From Anaerolineae bacterium (GTDB lineage: Bacteria; Chloroflexota; Anaerolineae; Aggregatilineales; UBA2796): a stretch of DNA of 64,000 nucleotides. This document shows, piece by piece, positions 26,930 through 35,334 of this stretch (within the stretch, counting starts at the first letter, position 1; each line of letters begins with the position of its first letter). The DNA is taken from positions 203,746-267,745 of the forward strand of contig JAHBVJ010000007.1 in the NCBI GenBank assembly GCA_019637615.1, read 5' to 3'. Position numbers and translations under genes: made by a program. The notes under the pieces are model-generated. The model had not been told where the DNA came from and ran no database searches. It saw nothing but the letters and a program-made list of their open reading frames with translations.

Positions 26930-27366
26930 AATGTGAGAATGGTGTGGAGGTCATGCGAAGTCCCTTGTGATATTGATGAGCAATTGCGTAGAGTGAAAGT
27001 TGATGCCCTGACGGTTGCTAGTGAGACAAACCATAGAGCGCTAAGAGAAATGATTAGACGCAGATCGGGCGTGAGGAACCAAGATGGGAGTCACTCAGCC
27101 ATAATAAGTAGTATAGCATGAATTGGATCGCTTGTCTAGGTATAGCACATAAGATTAGTGTAAATATTTGATCGGAAGGTTCAGACAATCATGAAGGGCG
27201 CGAGGCTGGCGAACTTTTGTGTGTCTACGTTAGCAAGCACGTAGAAGAGCGAGCCGCAGCAGTGACATTTCTTCCGCGTGTCCAGCCACCTTCCGCTTCT
27301 CCTACTTTGGAACGAGATCGGAATGGCTTCGCTACGTAGAAGCGCGTTCACGCACTATCGGGCAAA
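26930..27366. other. intergenic stretch, no gene seen
   Basis: After repeat copy B there is about 440 bp with mixed base composition. Short open frames have no ribosome binding site and no coding character. The promoter of the Ser/Thr kinase gene begins at its end. Confidence 0.6.
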
Positions 27367-27395
27367 TTGACAAGCAGTAGGGTCTGGTATATAAA
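27367..27395 (+). promoter_or_regulatory. sigma-70-type promoter
   Basis: TTGACA (consensus), 17-bp spacer, TATAAA. Predicted start near 27402, leaving a 41-nt leader to the kinase gene. Confidence 0.8.
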
Positions 27396-27442
27396 CGGCG
27401 TGTAGTCAATCATCTCTCAAACGAAAGCACGACGAATGCCCT

Positions 27443-29809
27443 ATGTCCAACCTCGTCGGTAGAACGCTCGGCCCCTACAAGTTAGAAGCGCCCCTCGGCA
27501 AAGGCGGGATGGCGATGGTTTTCCGCGCCTTCCAAACCAGCGTCAAGCGCTATGTCGCCATCAAAGTCATGGCACCGGAAATCGCCAGCGAAGCCGGTTT
27601 TGTAGAGCGCTTCGGACGCGAAGCCGAAGTCATCGCCCAGCTAGAACATCCCCACATCCTGCCCGTCATCGATTATGGTGAAGCCGATGGACTGCATTAC
27701 ATCGTCATGCGCTTCATGGACGGCGGGTCGCTGGATGACCGCATCCGCGACAAACAGCTCTCGTTTGAGGAAATCTCGCGCTATTTGACTCAGATTGCCT
27801 CCGCGCTGGACTATGCGCATCGGCGTGGCGTGATTCACCGCGATCTCAAGCCAAACAATGTGCTGCTCGATAGTGAAGATAACGTCTACCTGACCGATTT
27901 TGGCATCGCCCGCTTGGCGGGTAGCGAACGCAAATTGACCGCGACGGGCAGTGTAATGGGCACGCCCGCCTACATGGCTCCGGAACAGGCGATGGGGCGT
28001 CCAGTCGATGGGCGCTCGGACATCTACTCGCTCGGCATCATGCTGTACGAAATGGTCACGCGGCAGTTGCCGTTCAGCGCGGATACGCCCGCCGCGCTCA
28101 TTTTCCAGCACGTCTACGAGCAGCCCAAGCCCGCCAGCACATTCCGCTCCGATCTGCCGCCAGCGGTGATGGCTGTCCTTGATAGGGCGATGGCGAAAAG
28201 CCCTGACGTGCGTTACCAGACGGGCAGTGACATGGCGCACGAATTTGCGGAAGCGGTCGGCTTGCGCAGTAACACGCCGCGCACCGCCTCGCAAGCATCT
28301 TCCGCGCAGTCGATGGATGAACGCACGATGGCAGTCCGTCAGACGCCCGCAGCTAACGTGCCGCGTTTAACCGCCGCCAGTGGCAACGAACGCACCATCG
28401 TGGATAACGGCACGCTTGGACGCGCACCCGGTGGGAACATGACCTCGGCGGCGGGAGCGACGCAGTACAGCGAACCAACCACTGCCGCACCGCAGCAGAA
28501 GCGCTCTAATACAGGGATGATCATCGGGATCGTGGTGGTCTTGCTGCTGGCAGCGGCGGGCGGCGCGTTTGCCCTGATCACGAACACCAATAACACCAAC
28601 GCGACGGCGACGGGCGTCGCGATTGCGGCGGGGCAAACATTGGATGCTAATACGGCAGCGACCAACACCGCTATCGCCAACGCAACGAATACACAGATGG
28701 CGATCATCATCTCCTCGTATACGCCGACATCGACCTTCACGCCAACCTTGACGGAAACGCCCACCGCGACGTTCACCTTCACGCCGAGCAATACGCCGAC
28801 CTTCACGGATACGCCGGATGCGCCAGCAACCGCCCTCGCTTTCGCCGCTACGCAAACGCAAGAGGCGTTGTTCGGGCAAGCGACCAGCGTTCGGGCTACG
28901 CTGGATACCTTCCAGACCAAAGAGGCGATAACTAATATCACTGCTACCGCGCAGGTCGAGGCGACGAGCGCCGCCCGCGCTACAGGGACATCGCGATCAG
29001 CCACCTTTGAAGCCGGACGCGTGGCGACGTTGAGCGCGCAAGGCACGGCGATAGTGCTGACGGCGATGGCTCCGACACCCATCCCGCCAACACCGATTCC
29101 GCCGACGTTTACACGTGTGCCGCCGACGCCCGTTCCCCCGACGCCAGCGCCGCCGACTGCGGTAGCATCGGGCGATGTGCTGGATGGCTTGTTGACGGAT
29201 GATGGCGCGACCATCATCAGCACGCTGCGCACGGCAGGCAGCCTGCCCCGACGCGCCCGTTTGCTCAAGGTCGGCATTCCCACGGCGCGCCAATCCAATA
29301 CGTATTCGGGCAACTCCACCGAGAGCCGCGTTTTCTACAGCTTCCCGCTGGTGGCGACGCGCTTCTCCAATTTCGTGCTATCTACGACCATCAGCCTGAA
29401 CACCAGTACGGACGGTGCGGCGCGGACATACTGCGGCATCTTCTATCACGGCGTCGCCACCGACGGCTCGACCCTACAAAGCTGGACGCCTAAAGACTTA
29501 TCCGCCGTGGCATTTGACCGCGCGGGCGATTACGGTGTGTACGTCTCGCGCGACAGCACCATCGAAAGTAATCCCGTAGTGGAAGGCACGTCCGAAGCCA
29601 TCGAAGGCGGCAAAAACGCAGAGAATCGGCTGACGGTCGTGCAGATCGATGGTCAATTGACCGCCTACATCAACGGTGTCGAAGTCGTCAATACACGCAA
29701 TGATGCGTTTACGAGCGGGCAGATCGGGTTCTTCTTCTTCAAAGGCGTCACAGGTGATACCGAAACGTGCTCATCGGCAAACGTCCAATTGTGGCGCGTG
29801 TTAGGGTAA
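27443..29809 (+). CDS. transmembrane Ser/Thr protein kinase with extracellular C-terminal domain
   Basis: 788 residues. Hanks-type kinase domain 10-270: glycine loop GKGGMA (19-24), K41, HRDLKPNN (about 130-137), DFGIA, and the activation segment ending APE. One transmembrane helix (about 356-377), then a long Thr/Asn/Pro stalk (about 380-570) and an outer domain (about 575-788) with a laminin-G/concanavalin-like pattern (NRLTVVQIDGQLTAYINGVEV, QIGFFF). The layout is that of PknB-like receptors, but the outer part is not PASTA; the fold suggests it may bind sugar or wall polymers. The hydrolase-fold gene follows by 13 bp. Confidence 0.9.
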   Translation: MSNLVGRTLGPYKLEAPLGKGGMAMVFRAFQTSVKRYVAIKVMAPEIASEAGFVERFGREAEVIAQLEHPHILPVIDYGEADGLHYIVMRFMDGGSLDDRIRDKQLSFEEISRYLTQIASALDYAHRRGVIHRDLKPNNVLLDSEDNVYLTDFGIARLAGSERKLTATGSVMGTPAYMAPEQAMGRPVDGRSDIYSLGIMLYEMVTRQLPFSADTPAALIFQHVYEQPKPASTFRSDLPPAVMAVLDRAMAKSPDVRYQTGSDMAHEFAEAVGLRSNTPRTASQASSAQSMDERTMAVRQTPAANVPRLTAASGNERTIVDNGTLGRAPGGNMTSAAGATQYSEPTTAAPQQKRSNTGMIIGIVVVLLLAAAGGAFALITNTNNTNATATGVAIAAGQTLDANTAATNTAIANATNTQMAIIISSYTPTSTFTPTLTETPTATFTFTPSNTPTFTDTPDAPATALAFAATQTQEALFGQATSVRATLDTFQTKEAITNITATAQVEATSAARATGTSRSATFEAGRVATLSAQGTAIVLTAMAPTPIPPTPIPPTFTRVPPTPVPPTPAPPTAVASGDVLDGLLTDDGATIISTLRTAGSLPRRARLLKVGIPTARQSNTYSGNSTESRVFYSFPLVATRFSNFVLSTTISLNTSTDGAARTYCGIFYHGVATDGSTLQSWTPKDLSAVAFDRAGDYGVYVSRDSTIESNPVVEGTSEAIEGGKNAENRLTVVQIDGQLTAYINGVEVVNTRNDAFTSGQIGFFFFKGVTGDTETCSSANVQLWRVLG

Positions 29810-29822
29810 ACGGAGTCGAACC

Positions 29823-30557
29823 ATGCACGAGACGCGGCACGTTCAGCACCCGATCACCAGCGGTTATATTTCCATCATCGCTGATGATCATCAACTGCCC
29901 GCCTTCTGGGCACATCCCCAAGTGCGCGATGAGTTCCCCGCGCTCGTGTTGATCCATGAATCGTGGGGGCTGACGCCGCATATCCGCGCCTGTGTGCGCC
30001 GCCTTGCCGAAACAGGCTTCTATGTGATCGCGCCGGATTTGTACGACGGACAGATCGCGACGACGGCGGAAGAAGCGGCGGCGTTGGCGGCACAGCTTGG
30101 CGAGGCGGGTGTCCCACGCATCGGCGCAGCGCTCGGCGTGCTAGAGCACCACATCCACAGCAACGGTAAAGTCGGCGTGGTCGGCTGGCAGATGGGCGGC
30201 GAGATCGCCTTCCACATGACCATTTATCGACCCGATATTCGCGCCGCCGTGATCTTCTATGCCCGCCCTGACCAATATCTGACCATGATGCGCGCCGAAG
30301 AAACGCCAATGTTGTGCCTGTATGGGGATTCCGACCCTGACATTCCAATGGAACGGCTGGAGCAGATGCGCTCGATGCTGGCGGCCTCACCGGGTAAAGG
30401 GGAAGTTGTGATATACCCGCAGACTTCGACGGGCTTTTTCAACGAGACCCTGCCCGCTTATAATGCCGAGCGTGCCACTGACGCGTGGAATCGGATGCTC
30501 GAATTTCTGATCAAGTACCTCGAACCGCCCCGCCGCACCAAGCTCGACGCGATGTGA
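29823..30557 (+). CDS. dienelactone hydrolase-fold protein, predicted catalytically dead
   Basis: 244 residues with the whole dienelactone hydrolase fold: LVLIHESWGLTPHIR (45-55), YVIAPDLYDG, VVGWQMGGEIAFH (119-131) and YGDSDPDIP (167-175). The nucleophile place, normally Cys or Ser in G-x-C/S-x-G-G, is Gln123 (CAG), and the catalytic His of the normal HGF motif is Thr203 (STGFFN). Only the acidic residue is kept. Both changes are read clearly in the DNA and the frame is intact, so this is a pseudoenzyme rather than a broken gene; a binding or scaffolding role is possible. It lies between the kinase and lipB in one apparent unit. Confidence 0.85.
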   Translation: MHETRHVQHPITSGYISIIADDHQLPAFWAHPQVRDEFPALVLIHESWGLTPHIRACVRRLAETGFYVIAPDLYDGQIATTAEEAAALAAQLGEAGVPRIGAALGVLEHHIHSNGKVGVVGWQMGGEIAFHMTIYRPDIRAAVIFYARPDQYLTMMRAEETPMLCLYGDSDPDIPMERLEQMRSMLAASPGKGEVVIYPQTSTGFFNETLPAYNAERATDAWNRMLEFLIKYLEPPRRTKLDAM

Positions 30558-30558
30558 G

Positions 30559-31239
30559 ATGGCTGTGCTGCGTGTCCTCGATCTCGGCCCGATGCCCTAT
30601 CTTGAGGCGTGGGCGCTGCAAAAACAACTCGCACAAGAACGCGGCGCTGATGGTATCCCCGATACGCTGCTGCTGCTGGAACATCCTCACACGTACACAT
30701 TAGGCAGTGCCGGACATGATGAGTACATCTTGCTGTCGCCCGACGAACTCGCCGTCCGTCACATCGACGTGCTTCGCGTGGATCGCGGCGGTGACGTGAC
30801 ATATCACGGGCCGGGGCAGTTGGTGGGCTACCCGATCCTCAAGCTGCCGCCCGCGCTGGATAATCTGCACGCCGATGTGATCGACTACATCCGCCGCTTG
30901 GAGCAGAGCATCATCGCCGCGCTGGCGGAGTATGGCATTGCGGGCTGGCCTTACGCGGGCTTGACGGGCGTGTGGGTCGGTGACCATGCCGCGCCCGCCA
31001 AAATCTGCGCGATTGGCGTCAAGATCACGACGAGACGCGTCACCTTGCACGGCTTCGCGCTCAACGTCAATACCGATCTATCCTACTTCGCGGGCATCGT
31101 CCCCTGCGGCATCCACGACAAAGCCGTTACCAGTATGCAGCAGGTGCTCCGCGCACCCGTCGATATGACAAGTGTCACAGCGGCAGTGACTCGCGCCCTC
31201 GCCGCTGAATTCGGGTTCGATGCCATCACCCATGACTGA
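30559..31239 (+). CDS. lipB: octanoyltransferase LipB
   Basis: 226 residues. All LipB landmarks are present: RGGDVTYHGPGQLVGYPI (about 76-93), GVWVG, KICAIGVKITT with the catalytic Lys, HGFALNVN, and PCGIHDKAVTSM with the catalytic Cys (about 180). Transfers octanoate from acyl carrier protein to lipoyl domains, the first step of protein lipoylation. It starts one base after the preceding stop. LipA is not in the window. Confidence 0.95.
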   Translation: MAVLRVLDLGPMPYLEAWALQKQLAQERGADGIPDTLLLLEHPHTYTLGSAGHDEYILLSPDELAVRHIDVLRVDRGGDVTYHGPGQLVGYPILKLPPALDNLHADVIDYIRRLEQSIIAALAEYGIAGWPYAGLTGVWVGDHAAPAKICAIGVKITTRRVTLHGFALNVNTDLSYFAGIVPCGIHDKAVTSMQQVLRAPVDMTSVTAAVTRALAAEFGFDAITHD

Positions 31240-31247
31240 CACTCACA

Positions 31248-32918
31248 TTACGGTCTGCGTCCAAAACGGCTGCTACGTCCGATCTGCGTGACGATGCTCG
31301 ACACAGTGAAGTCCGTGAACTGAGTGCCGGATGTATACGTGCCAGCCCCGTAAAGCCCATCCGTGACAGTGCCATCCGAACTGCCGCCGAAGTAGATCGA
31401 GTAAGTCGCACCTTCAATCAGTTCTGGCGAAGAAAATGCGATTGATTGGTAGCTCTTGGCTGGCGCAAAGGTCAACAGGTCATTACCGTTGCTATCCTGA
31501 ATATGTATCAGTGTGTCTGCTGGTTGCGCAGTATCGAGATTGAGGAGCAGCGAATGTTGGCTTGATCCCTGATCGGGGGCTTGTGCCATGCCTGAGCTGC
31601 CTGCCGCCACGAGGAAGCCGCCCGTGATGTGGAAAGTGCCGTCATAATCCAGCGCGCCATTCATGTTCATCGTTGGCCCGTGTACGATGACCACGCCGCC
31701 GGTCATCTCAATCGATCCGTTGGCGTCCAGCCCGTCACCATCCGCGTTCACCACGATATATCCGCCGTGAATGTACAGGTAGTAGTTCGCCGCGCTCGCG
31801 AAACCGCCCGTAGCATTGCCGCCCGCCACGTTGATGCCGTCATCGCTCGATACGAGGCGGATATTCCCACCGTTGATGGTGATCACTTCGCTCTCGATTC
31901 CTTCGTATGACTTGGTGATGTTGATGTCGCCACCGTTGATCGTGACCGACGCGTCGGCATGGATCGCGTCATCGCCCGTCGCCAGTGTGAACGTCCCACC
32001 ATTGACGGTGAGCGCGGTATTGGCGTGCAGGGCGTCGTCCGCCGAGTTGATGGCGAACGTCCCGCCATTGATAGTCAGGCTGGCTCCAGCTTTGAGACCT
32101 TTCGCGGAGAGATCGTCGCTGATATTCGCGCTGCTGCCACCCGCCGTCGTCAGGTCAAACAGCCCACCATCGATGATTGCCGCCGTTTCGGCCTGAAGCG
32201 CGTCCCCGCCCGCGTTGATCTTGATCTCGCTGTTCGCGATGGAGATCGTACCGAGCGCGGGGTCTTCCTCGTTATCGGCTTTCAAGCCATCACCCTGCGT
32301 GGTCAAGGTGAGATGCGCGTTGGTTACGACGAGCGAGTCTTTGCCGCGAATGCCATCATCGGCTGCGTTCACCATGATGGTCGCATCCGTGATGGTCAGA
32401 CTGTCCTTGCTCGTGATTCCGTCGTTGAAATTCGCTTCCACGGTCAAACTACCGCTGCCGTTGATCGTCAGATCGTCATCGCTGAACACTGCGGCGTTCG
32501 GCTCGTTATCGTCAGGGTTGGCGTAGACATACGTCGCGGCATCGGACACGAAGTTTTGGCTGCCATCCGCCAGCACAATCACGGCGGATTCAGCATGTTT
32601 GATGTAAATTGGCGCGCTCGTCGTATTGCGCATTTCGACACCGTTCAAAATGAGCGTAACGGTGGCACCTTTCGCATCGACCATGACCTGTCCATCGGTC
32701 AGGTTCCCGCTCAAGCGATACGTGCCCGCCGCCGTGATGGTCACATTGCTGCCGTCCACCGTGGCTCCGCTGCCCTCCACGCTAATCGTGTCGTTGTTCA
32801 ACGTGATGATGGTCGCCGTTGGGTCTTCATCTCCGTTGCCTTGTGCATTTGCGATAGATACGCTCATCATCGTCAGCATGAGCGCGAAAAATACATGTGC
32901 CAATCGATTGATCTTCAT
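31248..32918 (-). CDS. secreted beta-helix carbohydrate-binding protein (Cthe_2159-like)
   Basis: 556 residues from the ATG at 32918, preceded by GGAG; it opens with a signal peptide (MKINRLAHVFFALMLTMMSV, cut after ANA). The rest is a long right-handed beta-helix with repeating GG-x-F/I-x-I-x-x-x-DDAI/L-HAD/N rungs, such as INSADDALHAN and LATGDDAIHAD. This matches the Cthe_2159 family, whose founding member binds acidic polysaccharide and calcium. Converges with lipB (8-bp gap). Likely surface-exposed or secreted. Confidence 0.85.
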   Translation of the reverse strand: MKINRLAHVFFALMLTMMSVSIANAQGNGDEDPTATIITLNNDTISVEGSGATVDGSNVTITAAGTYRLSGNLTDGQVMVDAKGATVTLILNGVEMRNTTSAPIYIKHAESAVIVLADGSQNFVSDAATYVYANPDDNEPNAAVFSDDDLTINGSGSLTVEANFNDGITSKDSLTITDATIMVNAADDGIRGKDSLVVTNAHLTLTTQGDGLKADNEEDPALGTISIANSEIKINAGGDALQAETAAIIDGGLFDLTTAGGSSANISDDLSAKGLKAGASLTINGGTFAINSADDALHANTALTVNGGTFTLATGDDAIHADASVTINGGDINITKSYEGIESEVITINGGNIRLVSSDDGINVAGGNATGGFASAANYYLYIHGGYIVVNADGDGLDANGSIEMTGGVVIVHGPTMNMNGALDYDGTFHITGGFLVAAGSSGMAQAPDQGSSQHSLLLNLDTAQPADTLIHIQDSNGNDLLTFAPAKSYQSIAFSSPELIEGATYSIYFGGSSDGTVTDGLYGAGTYTSGTQFTDFTVSSIVTQIGRSSRFGRRP

Positions 32919-33151
32919 CTGGTCTACTCCAATGTAGATGGCGGGGACTAAAACCAGCCCGCTATAGGTGTGACATTCGTTCTTGAGCAATACCGGCTGC
33001 TTTTCCGCTGCACCACCCGGTGCAAGATGAGGCAACTTGTAGCATTCCTTGATTAGACAATACAGCGAAAATGTTCAGAAGCTGTTGAGAATTTGAGGAT
33101 TTTCGGGCTATTGACGCGTAAATTCCACATTCCAAGTTTCCCTATCGAATC

Positions 33152-33205
33152 TGTCATATTACATCATGAAAAATGTCATATAAACCAGATAATAATCTGT
33201 CATAT
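33152..33205. promoter_or_regulatory. three direct repeats TGTCATAT
   Basis: TGTCATAT occurs at 33152, 33174 and 33198, that is 22 and 24 bp apart (about two DNA turns), in an AT-rich stretch 150-200 bp upstream of the DoxX gene. Spacing on one face of the helix suggests a regulator binding as an array. The rest of 32919-33352 is AT-rich and shows no gene. Confidence 0.45.
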
Positions 33206-33352
33206 CTTCTTTGTGACCTTCACCTGACGATATATGATGATATGCACTTCAGGACGTCCCCCTCAAAATGCTATTCTTTAAGCATAAATCACTTGCTGAA
33301 CAAATTAAACAAAAATCTGGGAGACAGCAAGCGCAAGAGGAGACACAATATC

Positions 33353-33961
33353 ATGGCAAACAATCGCGTATCCACAAAGTCCGGCACCGTCATCGAGAAT
33401 CCGCCACTGGCGCGTCTGTTATTCGATGACACGCGCCTCGCCGTCGTCTGGCTGGTCGTCCGTGTTCTGGTCGGTTGGGAGTGGCTGCAAGCGGGTTGGC
33501 ACAAACTCTCTGATCCGGGTTGGGTTTCGACGGGTGAAGCGCTCAAGGGGTTCTGGACGCGTATCGCCGCCGTACCGGAAACTGGCACACCAGCGATCAA
33601 GTACGATTGGTATCGCAGCTTCATTCAGGGCATGTTGGACAGTGGTGCTTACACTTGGTTCGCCAAGGTGATCGCCTTCGGTGAAACCGCTATCGGTGTC
33701 GCGCTCATCCTTGGTGCCTTCGTCGGTGTCGCGGCTTTCTTCGCCGGCTTCATGAACTGGAACTTCCTGATGGCGGGTTCCACCAGCTCCAATCCTATTC
33801 TCTTCGTCGGCGCACTGGCACTGGTACTCGCATGGAAGATCGCTGGTTACTATGGTGCGGATCGCTACCTGCTGCGTCTGCTCGGCACGCCATGGCAGAC
33901 GACACAACAAGCCAAGGCTACGGAAGCCAAAGAAGACATCGGCTTGGTAACCAACCGATAA
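33353..33961 (+). CDS. DoxX/DoxD-family membrane protein
   Basis: 202 residues from ATG 33353 (GAGGAG 10 nt upstream); an earlier in-frame ATG at 33173 adds 60 residues without any domain and is rejected. Four transmembrane helices: LAVVWLVVRVLVGWEWLQAGWHKL (about 28-50), then helices around 105-130, 130-150 and 155-170. The family includes the small subunit of thiosulfate:quinone oxidoreductase and redox-stress membrane proteins. No partner DoxA gene is near. A strong terminator follows. Confidence 0.85.
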   Translation: MANNRVSTKSGTVIENPPLARLLFDDTRLAVVWLVVRVLVGWEWLQAGWHKLSDPGWVSTGEALKGFWTRIAAVPETGTPAIKYDWYRSFIQGMLDSGAYTWFAKVIAFGETAIGVALILGAFVGVAAFFAGFMNWNFLMAGSTSSNPILFVGALALVLAWKIAGYYGADRYLLRLLGTPWQTTQQAKATEAKEDIGLVTNR

Positions 33962-34023
33962 CAGTAACGAACTAAGCTGAAATAATCCGGTTACACCTGA
34001 ACCTAGACATACATCCACAACAG

Positions 34024-34065
34024 AACGAACAGCGGGAAGAGTGAGAGCTTTTCCCGCTGTTCGTT
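34024..34065 (+). terminator. intrinsic terminator
   Basis: Perfect 15-bp stem AACGAACAGCGGGAA/TTCCCGCTGTTCGTT with a 12-nt loop; weak T tract. Follows the DoxX gene by 63 bp. Confidence 0.75.
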
Positions 34066-34191
34066 TATGTGGACGGCATCGGACGTAAAACCTGAAACGA
34101 TGCTCATGTTATTTTTGAGTGGTTAAATAATCTGTCAGCGGCTGACTAATTTGACGTGCTATCGCGTCATCCAGTTCTACGCGCATACCCC

Positions 34192-35319
34192 CTAATGACT
34201 TACACTCCGCCGCAGGGGAAACATCGCGGTTGCCACGGTGCCTTCTCCGATCTGACTTTCAAGCTGTACCATCCCGCCGTGCAGTTCGGCAGCCTGCTTG
34301 ACAATCGCTAACCCCAAGCCCGTCCCCGGCAAGCCTTTGACGTTCGACCCACGCTGAAACGCTTGGAATAAACGGTTCTGGTCGGCGGGCAGGATGCCGA
34401 TGCCCTGATCTTGCACACGGATCACGCAGCGAGCGTCGGAGATATTCAGGGTAATACGTACCTCGCCACCCTGTGGTGAATACTTGATCGCGTTCGAGAT
34501 GAAGTTGGTCGCAATCGAGCGCAGCAGCATCGGGTCTGCCATGATCACATCGGGCACATGGTTGTCATAGTGCAGCGTGTGCGTATCGCCATGGATCGCT
34601 TGGAACTCATCCACGATCGTTTGTATGAAGTCGCCCACCTTCAGCGGCTCCGGCTTGAAATCCATGTGCCCGGTTTCCATCTGGCTGACTAGCAACATGT
34701 CATCAAGCATTTGCACCAACTGGCGGATCGACGCTTCGATACGGCTGAATTGCGCTTGGCGGCGGGCCTCATCCAGTCGGTCGCTGTAATTGCGCAGTAA
34801 GCTGCTAGACGACATGATCGTGGCGAGTGGGTTACGGAAATCGTGCGAGAACATGGCGACCAGCTTGGCCTTCATAAAGCGCTGTTCGCGTTCTTGCTCA
34901 AACGCCTGCTGCCATTCTTCGACTTCCTTGATACGTTCTTGCTCTTGTACCGCCTTCTTTTCCAACCGCACACGGATTGCCTCAAACAGCTCCACGCGCG
35001 AAAAAGGCTTTGTGATGTAGTCGTCAGCACCCATCGCCATCCCGTGGCGAACATCCTCGTGCGAGGCGCGTGCCGTCACAAAAATGAACGGGATATTGGC
35101 TGTGGCTGGCTTGGAGCGCAATTCCAACAAAACGCCGTGCCCATCTAATTTGGGCATCGTGATGTCACTCACGATCAAATCGGGCATATACCGAACAGCC
35201 GCCTCGACGCCGTTAAGTCCGTTATCTGCTCCTTCCGCTTCGTACCCTTCTAGATTCAACCAGTCAATGACTTCCTCACGCAGAATGTCTTCGTCTTCGA
35301 TCACGAGGATTTTCGTCAT
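34192..35319 (-). CDS. response regulator-histidine kinase hybrid
   Basis: 375 residues: receiver domain (1-120) with acidic pair E8-D9, phospho-acceptor D52 (VSDITMP) and KPF at about 103; a coiled-coil (120-150); HisKA with H in FSHDFRNPLA (about 158); HATPase with N (FISNAIKYS), DQGIGI and GTGLGLAI boxes. No membrane segment, so it is cytoplasmic. A receiver fused in front of a kinase suggests it takes a phosphoryl group from another kinase, most likely the very large one 15 bp upstream in the same unit. Confidence 0.92.
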   Translation of the reverse strand: MTKILVIEDEDILREEVIDWLNLEGYEAEGADNGLNGVEAAVRYMPDLIVSDITMPKLDGHGVLLELRSKPATANIPFIFVTARASHEDVRHGMAMGADDYITKPFSRVELFEAIRVRLEKKAVQEQERIKEVEEWQQAFEQEREQRFMKAKLVAMFSHDFRNPLATIMSSSSLLRNYSDRLDEARRQAQFSRIEASIRQLVQMLDDMLLVSQMETGHMDFKPEPLKVGDFIQTIVDEFQAIHGDTHTLHYDNHVPDVIMADPMLLRSIATNFISNAIKYSPQGGEVRITLNISDARCVIRVQDQGIGILPADQNRLFQAFQRGSNVKGLPGTGLGLAIVKQAAELHGGMVQLESQIGEGTVATAMFPLRRSVSH

Positions 35320-35334
35320 GGCTCGATATGCTCC

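Noticed and set aside
33173..33352. N-terminal extension of the DoxX protein
   Set aside because: The extension covers the TGTCATAT repeats, lacks coding character, and a good binding site precedes the inner ATG.
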